Source: Deltaproteobacteria bacterium
GTDB lineage: Bacteria > Desulfobacterota > Syntrophia > Syntrophales > Smithellaceae
DNA length: 5,994 nt
NCBI GenBank assembly: GCA_017860985.1
Contig: JAGFXG010000083.1
Location: 1-5,994 of the forward strand
Direction: 5' to 3'
Each line of letters opens with the position of its first letter. Position 1 is the stretch's first letter. This document shows positions 1 through 5,771 of this stretch, one piece after another. A program made the position numbers and the translations under genes. The notes under the pieces are model-generated. The model was not told the origin of the DNA, did not search any database, and was given only the letters and a program-made list of their open reading frames with translations.

Positions 1-226
1 ATCAAGGTCAGCTTATCAAAAGCTCATCCCTTAAATATCACTGGAAGAGACCATAAAGTTTTTTTGTTACAAAATGATGACGAAACGATTATGAATTGAA
101 AAATAATGAACGATGGGGCGGGGGTTTGTTCCGAAGCATTAAATTGTAGAATAATTTTTCAATATTCTGATAGTGAGTTTCCTGAATAATCCTCTATGAA
201 CAATGATGTACTTCTTTTCTGGAGCT
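1..226. other. Downstream flanking region without an identified gene
   Basis: This AT-rich stretch follows the operon terminator. It holds no recognisable RNA gene, promoter or repeat, apart from an isolated G-rich run at 115-124. On the plus strand one frame is open from the window edge to a TGA at 97-99 (32 codons, ending 'DDETIMN') and another to a TAA at 54-56. Either could be the tail of a convergent gene or chance. No minus-strand frame of useful length starts here. Confidence 0.5.
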
Positions 227-258
227 AAAAAAAAAGGCAGGGCCTGCGCCCTGCCTTT
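227..258 (-). terminator. Rho-independent terminator of the operon
   Basis: On the minus strand an 8-bp GC-rich perfect stem, GGCAGGGC/GCCCTGCC, encloses a 4-nt loop (247-244). The stem is extended to 11 bp by AAA/TTT, and the RNA ends in a run of nine U (235-227). It begins 20 nt past the rplQ stop. This is a textbook intrinsic terminator and marks the end of the superoperon. In the plus direction only three T follow the stem, so any bidirectional activity would be weaker. Confidence 0.93.
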
Positions 259-263
259 ATACT

Positions 264-279
264 GTTCATTATAATGAAC
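264..279. repeat. 16-bp perfect palindrome after rplQ
   Basis: GTTCATTATAATGAAC reads the same on both strands. It lies between the rplQ stop (sharing one base with it) and the terminator stem. It has no loop and is AT-rich, so any RNA hairpin would be weak. It could be chance, a 3'-end structure or a protein site. Confidence 0.5.
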
Positions 280-692
280 TATTCTTCTTTCTTTTCCTTT
301 GCTTTTCTTTTCGGTTTTGCTTTTTCTTTCTTTTTCTCATCAGGAATATATTCCAGGATGGAAACAGGCGCGTTGTCGCCAAAGCGATAGCCGACTTTGA
401 CAATACGTGTGTAACCGCCTGCGCGATTGCGGAATCGTTCGGTCAGTTCGCCAAACAGCTTGGCGACCATATCTTTGTCCCGCACAACGGATAAAGCCTG
501 ACGACGGGCGTGAAGGTCTCCCCTCTTACCCAGCGTAATCATTCTGTCTGCCAGTTTACGCACTTCTTTAGCCATTGTATCCGTCGTCCGGATACTTTCA
601 TGTTTTATAATCGATGTCACCATATTGCGAAACATGGCTTCCCGATGGCTGGACGTTCGTCCTAATTTTCTGCCCGCCTTACCATGATACAT
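279..692 (-). CDS. rplQ: 50S ribosomal protein L17
   Basis: L17 is a large-subunit protein located near the polypeptide exit on the solvent side of the 50S subunit, where it binds 23S rRNA. It has 137 aa, slightly longer than the 127 of E. coli. The conserved core runs from '[20 protein letters not shown]' (3-22) through '[20 protein letters not shown]' (47-66) and '[20 protein letters not shown]' (87-106) to 'SILEY' (111-115). The last 20 or so residues are almost only Lys, Glu, Ala and Pro, a low-complexity charged tail as seen in many L17 homologues. Residue 2 is Tyr and residue 4 Gly where MRHxK is common; the rest is standard. The start is ATG with AAAGGAAA (701-708) upstream. It is the last gene of the superoperon, with a terminator 20 nt after the stop. 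Confidence 0.96.
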   Translation of the reverse strand: MYHGKAGRKLGRTSSHREAMFRNMVTSIIKHESIRTTDTMAKEVRKLADRMITLGKRGDLHARRQALSVVRDKDMVAKLFGELTERFRNRAGGYTRIVKVGYRFGDNAPVSILEYIPDEKKKEKAKPKRKAKEKKEE

Positions 693-747
693 TGCTTACG
701 TTTCCTTTCCTGACTGTCAAATCCTGACCTGATGCTGTTTCATTTGA

Positions 748-756
748 ATTATATCA
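748..756 (-). promoter_or_regulatory. Candidate extended -10 promoter for rplQ
   Basis: The minus strand reads TGATATAAT, a perfect match to the extended -10 consensus TGnTATAAT, within the rpoA-rplQ spacer. No good -35 is present at 17 nt (TAATTA), but extended -10 promoters can do without one. Transcription would begin near 741, leaving a leader of about 50 nt before the rplQ ATG. Function is inferred from the motif alone. Confidence 0.4.
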
Positions 757-769
757 AATCCCTTAGGGA

Positions 770-1735
770 TTAATTATCCAGTTTCATGCCGAAAACAAGA
801 CCGTATTCGTTCAGGATGTCTTTGATCTCGGAGAGAGACTTGCGTCCGAAATTCTTTGTTTTCAGCATATCGGCTTCTGTTTTCTGAACCAGTTCACCAA
901 TTGTGTTTATGCCGGCGTTTTTCAAGCAATTAGCAGAACGGACGGAAAGTTCCAGATCTTCAACAGACCTCGTCAAAATTTCGTTGACGTTTGCTTTTTC
1001 ATCTTCTTTTTCCGGCACAATTTCTTCTTCGACTTCTTCAAAATTAATGAAAACATCCAACTGCTGTTTGAGTATTTTGGCTGCATAGGCAATGGCATCG
1101 CCCGGATTCAAACTGCCGTCCGTCCAGACTTCCATAACCAGCTTGTCATAATCTGTAATCTGACCGACACGGGCGTGCGATACCACATAGTTTACCTTCT
1201 TAATAGGAGAAAACATTGCGTCGATGTTAATCGTCCCTTCAGGCTGGTCCGGTTCAAGTTCTTTTTTGGCCGGGGCGTAGCCTTTCCCCATTTTCACCAT
1301 CATTTCAGCTTTAAAGGAGCCACTGCCCGACATGGTTGCAATGTAGTGTTCAGGATTCAACACTTCAATTGTGCCGTCCGTAATGATGTCTCCCGCGGTA
1401 ATGACACCGGCGTTGACCACATTAAACCGTACGACTTTGGTATCCGCCACTCCCAGTTTAAAGCGAACACCCTTCAGATTCAAAATAACATCCGTGATAT
1501 CTTCCTTGATTCCGGGAATCGTAGAAAATTCGTGTAAAACACCGTCAATTTTAATGGAAGTAATAGCCGCACCCTGAATGGAAGACAGGAGCACTCTTCT
1601 TAACGCGTTGCCCAGTGTTATTCCAAAGCCTCTTTCCAGCGGCTGAATTGTAAATTCTCCATATAATCGTGTGTGAGTTGCTTCATCAACGTCAACACGT
1701 TTGGGACGAATCAAACTCGACCAGTTTCTCTGCAT
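770..1735 (-). CDS. rpoA: DNA-directed RNA polymerase subunit alpha
   Basis: The alpha subunit dimerises to scaffold RNA polymerase assembly. Its C-terminal domain binds promoter UP elements and activators. From the chosen ATG it has 321 aa, close to the 329 of E. coli. The N-terminal domain begins [18 protein letters not shown] and holds the dimer and beta-contact motif '[20 protein letters not shown]' (about 36-55). An acidic linker ('[16 protein letters not shown]') runs over about 232-247. The C-terminal domain (about 252-321) keeps the DNA-binding residues: Arg266, Asn269 and Cys270 in '[13 protein letters not shown]', and '[10 protein letters not shown]' (297-306) with Gly297, Lys299 and Ser300. 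It ends 'GMKLDN'. A frame extended by four residues (MGLI) from GTG at 1747 is possible, but that GTG lies inside the Shine-Dalgarno. The gene is 44 nt after rpsD and 77 nt before rplQ. Confidence 0.97.
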   Translation of the reverse strand: MQRNWSSLIRPKRVDVDEATHTRLYGEFTIQPLERGFGITLGNALRRVLLSSIQGAAITSIKIDGVLHEFSTIPGIKEDITDVILNLKGVRFKLGVADTKVVRFNVVNAGVITAGDIITDGTIEVLNPEHYIATMSGSGSFKAEMMVKMGKGYAPAKKELEPDQPEGTINIDAMFSPIKKVNYVVSHARVGQITDYDKLVMEVWTDGSLNPGDAIAYAAKILKQQLDVFINFEEVEEEIVPEKEDEKANVNEILTRSVEDLELSVRSANCLKNAGINTIGELVQKTEADMLKTKNFGRKSLSEIKDILNEYGLVFGMKLDN

Positions 1736-1743
1736 AATCAAAC

Positions 1744-1750
1744 CCACCTT
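1744..1750 (-). promoter_or_regulatory. rpoA ribosome binding site (decides the start)
   Basis: The minus strand reads AAGGTGG, 8 nt before the ATG at 1735-1733. The alternative upstream GTG (1747-1745) is part of this same motif, so it would have no ribosome-binding site of its own at usable spacing. This favours the ATG. Confidence 0.75.
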
Positions 1751-1768
1751 TTAGCTGGTTTATTAAAT

Positions 1769-1799
1769 ATTATATCTGCTTATTTCGAATAAAGTTCAA
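1769..1799 (-). promoter_or_regulatory. Possible weak internal promoter before rpoA
   Basis: The minus strand carries TATAAT (1774-1769) in the rpsD-rpoA spacer. TTGAAC, a four-of-six match to the -35 consensus, lies 19 nt upstream (1799-1794). The long spacing and AT-rich context make this only a candidate. If real, it would give extra transcription of rpoA and rplQ, starting about 30 nt before rpoA. Confidence 0.25.
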
Positions 1800-2409
1800 C
1801 AATGAGCTGTTCTTGTACCGGCATGGTTAAATCTTCCCGAACCGGCAACATTTTAATTGTCGCTTTAAAGTTATCTTTATCCAATCCCAGCCAATGTGGA
1901 ACACCACGTCTCGCGACGGTTTCCATTGCTTCAAGCACCCGGTTAATCTTCCGGGAGCCCTCTTTAATAGTGATTTCATCTCCGGCTTTAAGCAGATACG
2001 ATGGTATGTTCACCGATTTGCCGTTAACCAGAAAATGAGCGTGGCTGATAAGCTGCCTTGCCTCAATCCTGGAATTAGCAAACCCAAGGCGAAACACCAT
2101 GTTGTCCAGCCTTCGCTCCAACAGCACAAGTAAATTCGTACCCGTGATGCCTTTCTGGCGATCAGCTTTTTCAAAGTAGCCGTGAAACTGCTTTTCCAAA
2201 AGCCCGTACATTCTTTTGAGTTTCTGTTTTTCCCGCAACTGGGTGCCATAGTCCGACTGCTGCTTTTTATGAGACTGACCATGATCTCCCGGAGCATAGC
2301 CTCTTCTTTCAAAGGAACATTTCTCCGAATAACAACGATCGCCCTTCAGAAAAAGCTTCAAACCTTCACGGCGACACAATCTGCATGAGGAATCCGTATA
2401 TCTTGCCAA
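1780..2409 (-). CDS. rpsD: 30S ribosomal protein S4 (zinc-binding type)
   Basis: S4 is a primary 16S rRNA-binding protein that nucleates 30S body assembly. With S3 and S5 it surrounds the mRNA entry channel and affects decoding accuracy. It has 209 aa, normal for the family. The N-terminus carries four cysteines, C9-X2-C12-X13-C26-X4-C31, the zinc-binding C+ arrangement that E. coli S4 lacks. The segment '[21 protein letters not shown]' region follows, then the S4 RNA-binding domain at about 98-150 ('[20 protein letters not shown]', '[20 protein letters not shown]'), and the family-typical ending '[12 protein letters not shown]'. The start is TTG with GGAGG six nt upstream. In E. coli S4 is the autoregulator of the alpha operon and also acts as a transcription antiterminator; whether it does so here cannot be read from the sequence. 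Confidence 0.97.
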   Translation of the reverse strand: MARYTDSSCRLCRREGLKLFLKGDRCYSEKCSFERRGYAPGDHGQSHKKQQSDYGTQLREKQKLKRMYGLLEKQFHGYFEKADRQKGITGTNLLVLLERRLDNMVFRLGFANSRIEARQLISHAHFLVNGKSVNIPSYLLKAGDEITIKEGSRKINRVLEAMETVARRGVPHWLGLDKDNFKATIKMLPVREDLTMPVQEQLIVELYSK

Positions 2410-2415
2410 AAAACG

Positions 2416-2420
2416 CCTCC
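2416..2420 (-). promoter_or_regulatory. rpsD ribosome binding site
   Basis: The minus strand reads GGAGG here, 6 nt before the TTG codon at 2409-2407. The strong motif and good spacing support the rare TTG start of rpsD, whose next codons give the family-typical ARY. Confidence 0.75.
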
Positions 2421-2457
2421 CTATTAATCTCTAATTATTCTTTAAATTTCTATTTTT

Positions 2458-2850
2458 TTAAACCCTGCGCCGCTTCGGCGGTCTGCAACCGTTATGTGGA
2501 ACAGGCGTTACATCGCGTATCATCGTAATGGTCAATCCGGCAAGCTGCAAAGAACGCAGGGCCGATTCCCGTCCGGCGCCCGGGCCTTTGATATAAACCT
2601 GGACCCGACGCATGCCCTGTTCTTTTGCTTTACGAACTGCATCTTCCGCGGCCATCTGTGCGGCAAAAGGCGTACTCTTTCGTGACCCCTTAAATCCCTG
2701 CAAACCCGCCGACGACCAGGAAATGACGTTACCGGTCATATCCGTGATGGTGATGATGGTATTATTGAAAGTGGATTGAATATGGGCAACACCTTCTGTA
2801 ATGTTTTTCTTTTCTTTTTTCTTGCCTGTTCTTCTGACTGTTTTCGCCAT
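2458..2850 (-). CDS. rpsK: 30S ribosomal protein S11
   Basis: S11 sits on the 30S platform, contacts 16S rRNA near the 690 and 790 loops, and lines the mRNA exit path. It has 130 aa, the normal size. Visible features are the basic N-terminal tail ([16 protein letters not shown]), the core '[20 protein letters not shown]' (22-41), '[20 protein letters not shown]' (47-66), '[17 protein letters not shown]' (85-101), and the signature C-terminus '[18 protein letters not shown]'. The Asn120-Gly121 pair matches the site of the conserved isoaspartate known from E. coli S11; I infer, but cannot see, that modification here. The start is ATG with GGAGG four nt upstream (2855-2859). The gene follows rpsM and precedes rpsD by 48 nt of AT-rich spacer. 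Confidence 0.97.
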   Translation of the reverse strand: MAKTVRRTGKKKEKKNITEGVAHIQSTFNNTIITITDMTGNVISWSSAGLQGFKGSRKSTPFAAQMAAEDAVRKAKEQGMRRVQVYIKGPGAGRESALRSLQLAGLTITMIRDVTPVPHNGCRPPKRRRV

Positions 2851-2878
2851 TTTTCCTCCGGTCGAAAATTAATTCCAA

Positions 2879-3247
2879 CTACTTTTTCTTCCCTGCGATT
2901 GCCCGTCTCGGGCCTTTTCTCGTTCTTCCATTGGTGTGCGTCCGCTGGCCTCTAACCGGGAGTCCTTTACGGTGACGCAAGCCACGGTAGGCGCCAATAT
3001 CCATCAGGCGTTTGATCGACATGGATATCTCACGGCGGAGATCACCCTCCACCTTACCCTCTTTGTCGATGATGCCTCTGATCGCCGATATTTCGGAGTC
3101 GGCCAGTTCGTCAGTTTTTGTATCCGGGCTGACACCCGACTCTTTCAGGATCTGCTTTGCCCTTGTCTTGCCGATACCATAAATGTAAGTTAGAGCAACT
3201 TCCATTCTCTTGTTTTTTGGTAAATCAACACCTGAAATTCGTGCCAC
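2879..3247 (-). CDS. rpsM: 30S ribosomal protein S13
   Basis: S13 is in the head of the 30S subunit. It contacts the P-site tRNA and forms intersubunit bridges with the 50S subunit (23S helix 38 and L5). It has 122 aa, typical for the family. The N-terminal helix-turn-helix-like domain begins '[20 protein letters not shown]' and contains the conserved '[12 protein letters not shown]' (about 23-34). The rRNA- and tRNA-binding tail has '[20 protein letters not shown]' (88-107) and a lysine-rich end. The start is GTG, preceded by AGGAGG seven nt upstream (3255-3260), the best Shine-Dalgarno in the window. It follows rpmJ by 26 nt and precedes rpsK by 28 nt. In E. coli S4 represses this operon through a pseudoknot at rpsM, but the short spacer here gives no visible equivalent. 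Confidence 0.97.
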   Translation of the reverse strand: MARISGVDLPKNKRMEVALTYIYGIGKTRAKQILKESGVSPDTKTDELADSEISAIRGIIDKEGKVEGDLRREISMSIKRLMDIGAYRGLRHRKGLPVRGQRTHTNGRTRKGPRRAIAGKKK

Positions 3248-3273
3248 CTAATAACCTCCTGAAATGTTTAAAA

Positions 3274-3387
3274 CTAGCCCTGACGCTGCTTATGTTTCGG
3301 GTTTTCACAAATAACACGCAAAACACCCTTGCGTTTAACAATTTTACACTTCTCGCATATTTTTTTCACAGACGATCTGACTTTCAC
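3274..3387 (-). CDS. rpmJ: 50S ribosomal protein L36 (zinc-binding type)
   Basis: L36 is the smallest large-subunit protein; it binds 23S rRNA and stabilises the mature 50S structure. I translated the frame directly: 37 codons plus TAG, starting at GTG. It begins [20 protein letters not shown] and ends in 'HKQRQG', which is the standard L36 sequence and its exact usual length. The zinc-ribbon ligands are all present: Cys11 and Cys14 (CEKC), Cys27 and His32. This makes it the C+ form rather than the zinc-free paralogue induced by zinc starvation. AGGAG lies 8 nt before the start. The gene sits between infA and rpsM, its usual place. It is short enough to be missed by length-filtered gene finding. 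Confidence 0.96.
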   Translation of the reverse strand: MKVRSSVKKICEKCKIVKRKGVLRVICENPKHKQRQG

Positions 3388-3395
3388 GGTTCCAA

Positions 3396-3400
3396 CTCCT
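3396..3400 (-). promoter_or_regulatory. rpmJ ribosome binding site
   Basis: The minus strand reads AGGAG here, 8 nt before the GTG at 3387-3385. It supports translation of the very short rpmJ frame and its GTG start. Confidence 0.7.
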
Positions 3401-3423
3401 TATCCCCGGTAAAAAAATACTTT

Positions 3424-3642
3424 TTACTTGGTCCTGTATGTAATCCGGCCCCTGGTTAAATCATATGGGGAAAGTTCTACCGTCACTTTATCCCCCGGCA
3501 ATATTTTAATAAAATGCATCCGCATTTTGCCGGATATATGCGCCAATACTTTATGCCCGTTTTCCAGCTCTACCCGAAACATGGCATTCGGCAGGGGCTC
3601 AAGAACCCGACCTTCAACTTCTATTGCTTCCTCTTTGGCCAT
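3424..3642 (-). CDS. infA: Translation initiation factor IF-1
   Basis: IF1 is a small OB-fold (S1-like) protein that binds the ribosomal A site on the 30S subunit during initiation and helps IF2 and IF3 select the initiator tRNA. The 72 aa are the exact family length. The sequence is canonical from end to end: '[20 protein letters not shown]', '[20 protein letters not shown]' and '[20 protein letters not shown]'. The ATG is secure, because the protein starts as the family does and an in-frame TGA lies at 3648-3646. The upstream sequence lacks a clear Shine-Dalgarno within 5-13 nt, which is unusual in this cluster. The gene is 43 nt after map and 36 nt before rpmJ. infA within the spc-alpha junction is common in Firmicutes and many deltaproteobacteria, whereas E. 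coli keeps it elsewhere. Confidence 0.97.
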   Translation of the reverse strand: MAKEEAIEVEGRVLEPLPNAMFRVELENGHKVLAHISGKMRMHFIKILPGDKVTVELSPYDLTRGRITYRTK

Positions 3643-3685
3643 ACATCAATCTACTTTATTCCCGCCGTTTAAATCAGGGAATCAA

Positions 3686-4435
3686 CTAATTCAATTTACT
3701 TAATATTTCCGGTCCATTATCTGTAATCGCCACCGAATGCTCGAAATGTGCCGACAAACTCCCATCCGCTGTAATCACTGTCCATCCATCAGGTAAAATC
3801 TTTACTTTATATTTTCCTGCATTAACCATCGGCTCAATAGCCAGAATCATTCCTTTTTTCAGTTCGATTCCCCGGCCTTTTTTCCCGAAGTTGGGAATCT
3901 GAGGGTCTTCGTGCAGACTTTTTCCAATACCGTGTCCGACAAAATCTCTGACAACCGAATAACCCGATGATTCTGCTGTCTCCTGAACCGCGGCCGATAT
4001 GTCACCCAGACGATTGCCATGGCAGGCCTGGTTGATTGCCATATATAAACTCTGTTCGGTCACCTGCATCAGCCTGGCGGCCTGATCGTCAACTCTGCCG
4101 ACAGGAAGCGTTATCGCCGAATCACCATAAAGGCCATTATAGTAAACTCCAAAATCAAGCCCTATAATATCGCCCTCGATTAAAACCCTGTTCGAAGGCA
4201 TTCCGTGAACAACCTCATCATTAACCGAGGTACACAGCGAAAAAGGATAGCCTCTGTAGCCTTTAAATGCCGGCTTTGCACCTCTTTTTTCTGCAATTCC
4301 TTCCGCTATTTTGTCCAGTTCCCTTGTTGTCAAACCCGGTTTGACTTTCTCTCGAAGGACACTCAATACTTCTGCAACGATCCGGTTGCTTGCCCTGGCT
4401 TTTTCTATTTCATCCGCATGCTTTAGAACGACCAT
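3686..4435 (-). CDS. map: Methionine aminopeptidase, type I
   Basis: Map is a cytosolic metalloprotease that removes the initiator methionine from nascent proteins after deformylation, when the second residue is small. It has the pita-bread fold of the M24 family. From the chosen ATG it has 249 aa, close to the usual 250-264 of type Ia enzymes, without an N-terminal zinc-finger extension. All catalytic residues are visible (numbered from this ATG): His77 ('VVHGMP'), metal ligands Asp94 ('GLDFG') and Asp105 ('YGDSA'), His168 ('VGHGIG'), His175 ('SLHEDP'), Glu201 ('AIEPM') and Glu232 ('HFEHS'). The start is ambiguous. A GTG at 4441 adds two residues (ML) and lies 5 nt from an AAGG, while the ATG at 4435 lies 11 nt from it. 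I prefer the ATG because the N-terminus MVVLKHADEIEKAR then begins where the family does. It sits between secY and infA in the superoperon. Confidence 0.95.
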   Translation of the reverse strand: MVVLKHADEIEKARASNRIVAEVLSVLREKVKPGLTTRELDKIAEGIAEKRGAKPAFKGYRGYPFSLCTSVNDEVVHGMPSNRVLIEGDIIGLDFGVYYNGLYGDSAITLPVGRVDDQAARLMQVTEQSLYMAINQACHGNRLGDISAAVQETAESSGYSVVRDFVGHGIGKSLHEDPQIPNFGKKGRGIELKKGMILAIEPMVNAGKYKVKILPDGWTVITADGSLSAHFEHSVAITDNGPEILSKLN

Positions 4436-4462
4436 GAGCACGATAACCTTGAAAATATTTTT

Positions 4463-5770
4463 TTACCGTCTGCGCGCAATGTGTCCTTTTTTCATAAACC
4501 CCTCATATTGACGGGTAAGCAAATGCGACTCAATCTGGCTTGCCGTATCCATGGCAACACCGACAACAATCAGAAGAGATGTTCCGCCAAAATAAAAAGG
4601 CGTGTTTAATTGAGAAATCAAAACACTCGGCAGCACACAGATAATGGAAACGTAAATGGCTCCGCTGAACGTTAATCTTTCAAGAATATTTTCGATATAT
4701 TCCGCTGTTTTCTTCCCGGGCCTGATTCCAGGGACATACCCTCCGAATTTCTTCATGTTATCCGCCATGTCATCCGGCTTGATGGTTACAGCCGTGTAAA
4801 AAAAACAGAAGAAAAAGATCAACGCAACAAAAAGAATTTCATACCCAACCTTGCCGGGCATTAAATATCCGGAAATAGTCTTCATCCAGCCTTCCGGCGC
4901 AAAATTGGCGATGGTCGCAGGAAACATTATAACGGAGGAAGCAAAAATGGGCGGGATAACGCCGGCAGAATTAATCTTGAGCGGCAAATGGGTTGTCTGC
5001 CCACCATACATCTTGCGTCCCACAATTCTTTTTGCGTATTGCACGGGAATTCTTCTTTGTGCCGCTTCCACATAAACAATCGCGCCAATAACCGCGATCA
5101 TGAATATGCCCAGCATAATCAGAAGAATAAAATGCAGTTCCCCCGAGGAGTAAAGACTCCAGGTGCTGCCGATGGCCCGAGGTATATTACATACAATACC
5201 TGCAAAAATAATCAGGGATATTCCGTTTCCGATACCCTTTTCCGTAATGGTTTCACCAAGCCACATCAAAAATGCCGTACCCGACGTAAGCGTGATAATC
5301 GTCATGAATATAAAGCTCCATCCAGCATTTAAAACAATGGGGGCACCTGTAGGGGATGCCATGTGCTGCAAACCCCAGGCAATTCCGAATCCCTGAATAA
5401 TACTTAAACCAACCGTTCCGTAACGTGTGTATTGCGTGATTTTCCTGCGGCCGTTTTCACCCTCCTTGGACAGCTTCTCAAGGTGCGGTATAGCGACCGT
5501 CAATAAATTAATAATAATGGATGAGGTGATGTAAGGCATAATGCCGAGCGCAAAAATTGAAAACGTGCTCAACGCACCGCCGGCAAACAGATCCATCAAT
5601 CCCAGCATAGACCCTTTGGCACTTTCAAAAAATGCCAGCAACGCCATGTTGTCAATTCCGGGAGTCGGTATGAAAACGCCAACCCGATAAACTGCAAGCA
5701 GAAGAAAGGTGAATAAAATTCTCCTTTGCAGTTCAGGTATTTTGGAAACGCCGCCTAGTCCTTCTAACAA
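4463..5770 (-). CDS. secY: Protein translocase subunit SecY
   Basis: SecY is the channel-forming subunit of the SecYEG translocon in the inner membrane. It moves unfolded preproteins driven by SecA and inserts membrane proteins from the ribosome. The protein has 435 aa, the normal length. Ten hydrophobic segments can be placed at about 18-36, 70-93, 118-136, 150-171, 180-199, 213-234, 267-288, 309-330, 369-387 and 391-409. Recognisable motifs are the plug region after TM1 (about 55-68), 'ITSSIIINLL' in TM2, 'GNGISLIIFAGIV' in TM5, the basic ribosome- and SecA-binding loop 'RRIPVQYAKRIVGRKM' (239-254), 'NSAGVIPPIFASS' in TM7, the cytosolic loop 'GYVPGIRPGKKTAEYI' (344-359), and a basic C-terminus ending RRR. 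The start is TTG with a Shine-Dalgarno overlapping rplO. The next gene, map, begins 27 nt after the stop at its favoured start, with no adk between. Nothing in the sequence suggests a second, accessory SecY. Confidence 0.97.
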   Translation of the reverse strand: MLEGLGGVSKIPELQRRILFTFLLLAVYRVGVFIPTPGIDNMALLAFFESAKGSMLGLMDLFAGGALSTFSIFALGIMPYITSSIIINLLTVAIPHLEKLSKEGENGRRKITQYTRYGTVGLSIIQGFGIAWGLQHMASPTGAPIVLNAGWSFIFMTIITLTSGTAFLMWLGETITEKGIGNGISLIIFAGIVCNIPRAIGSTWSLYSSGELHFILLIMLGIFMIAVIGAIVYVEAAQRRIPVQYAKRIVGRKMYGGQTTHLPLKINSAGVIPPIFASSVIMFPATIANFAPEGWMKTISGYLMPGKVGYEILFVALIFFFCFFYTAVTIKPDDMADNMKKFGGYVPGIRPGKKTAEYIENILERLTFSGAIYVSIICVLPSVLISQLNTPFYFGGTSLLIVVGVAMDTASQIESHLLTRQYEGFMKKGHIARRR

Positions 5771-5771
5771 G

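Noticed and set aside
115..124. G-rich run as a G-quadruplex
   Set aside because: There are only two G runs (four and five bases) split by one C; a stable quadruplex would need further runs nearby, which are absent.
150..168. AT-rich inverted repeat in the flanking region as a terminator for a plus-strand gene
   Set aside because: The arms are short, imperfect and almost wholly A/T, so the hairpin would be very weak.
1175..1537. A 120-codon open frame on the plus strand inside rpoA
   Set aside because: It is antisense to a complete, canonical rpoA, has no Shine-Dalgarno or recognisable domain, and its composition follows from the opposite-strand codons. The same holds for the other plus-strand frames opposite map, secY, rpsM, rpsK and rpsD.
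2010..2312. A 100-codon minus-strand frame inside rpsD
   Set aside because: It overlaps rpsD in another frame and resembles no family; the rpsD frame is fully conserved over its length.
3248..3273. An E. coli-like S4 autoregulatory pseudoknot before rpsM
   Set aside because: The gap between rpmJ and rpsM is only 26 nt and consists mainly of a Shine-Dalgarno; no nested pairing of that kind is evident by eye.
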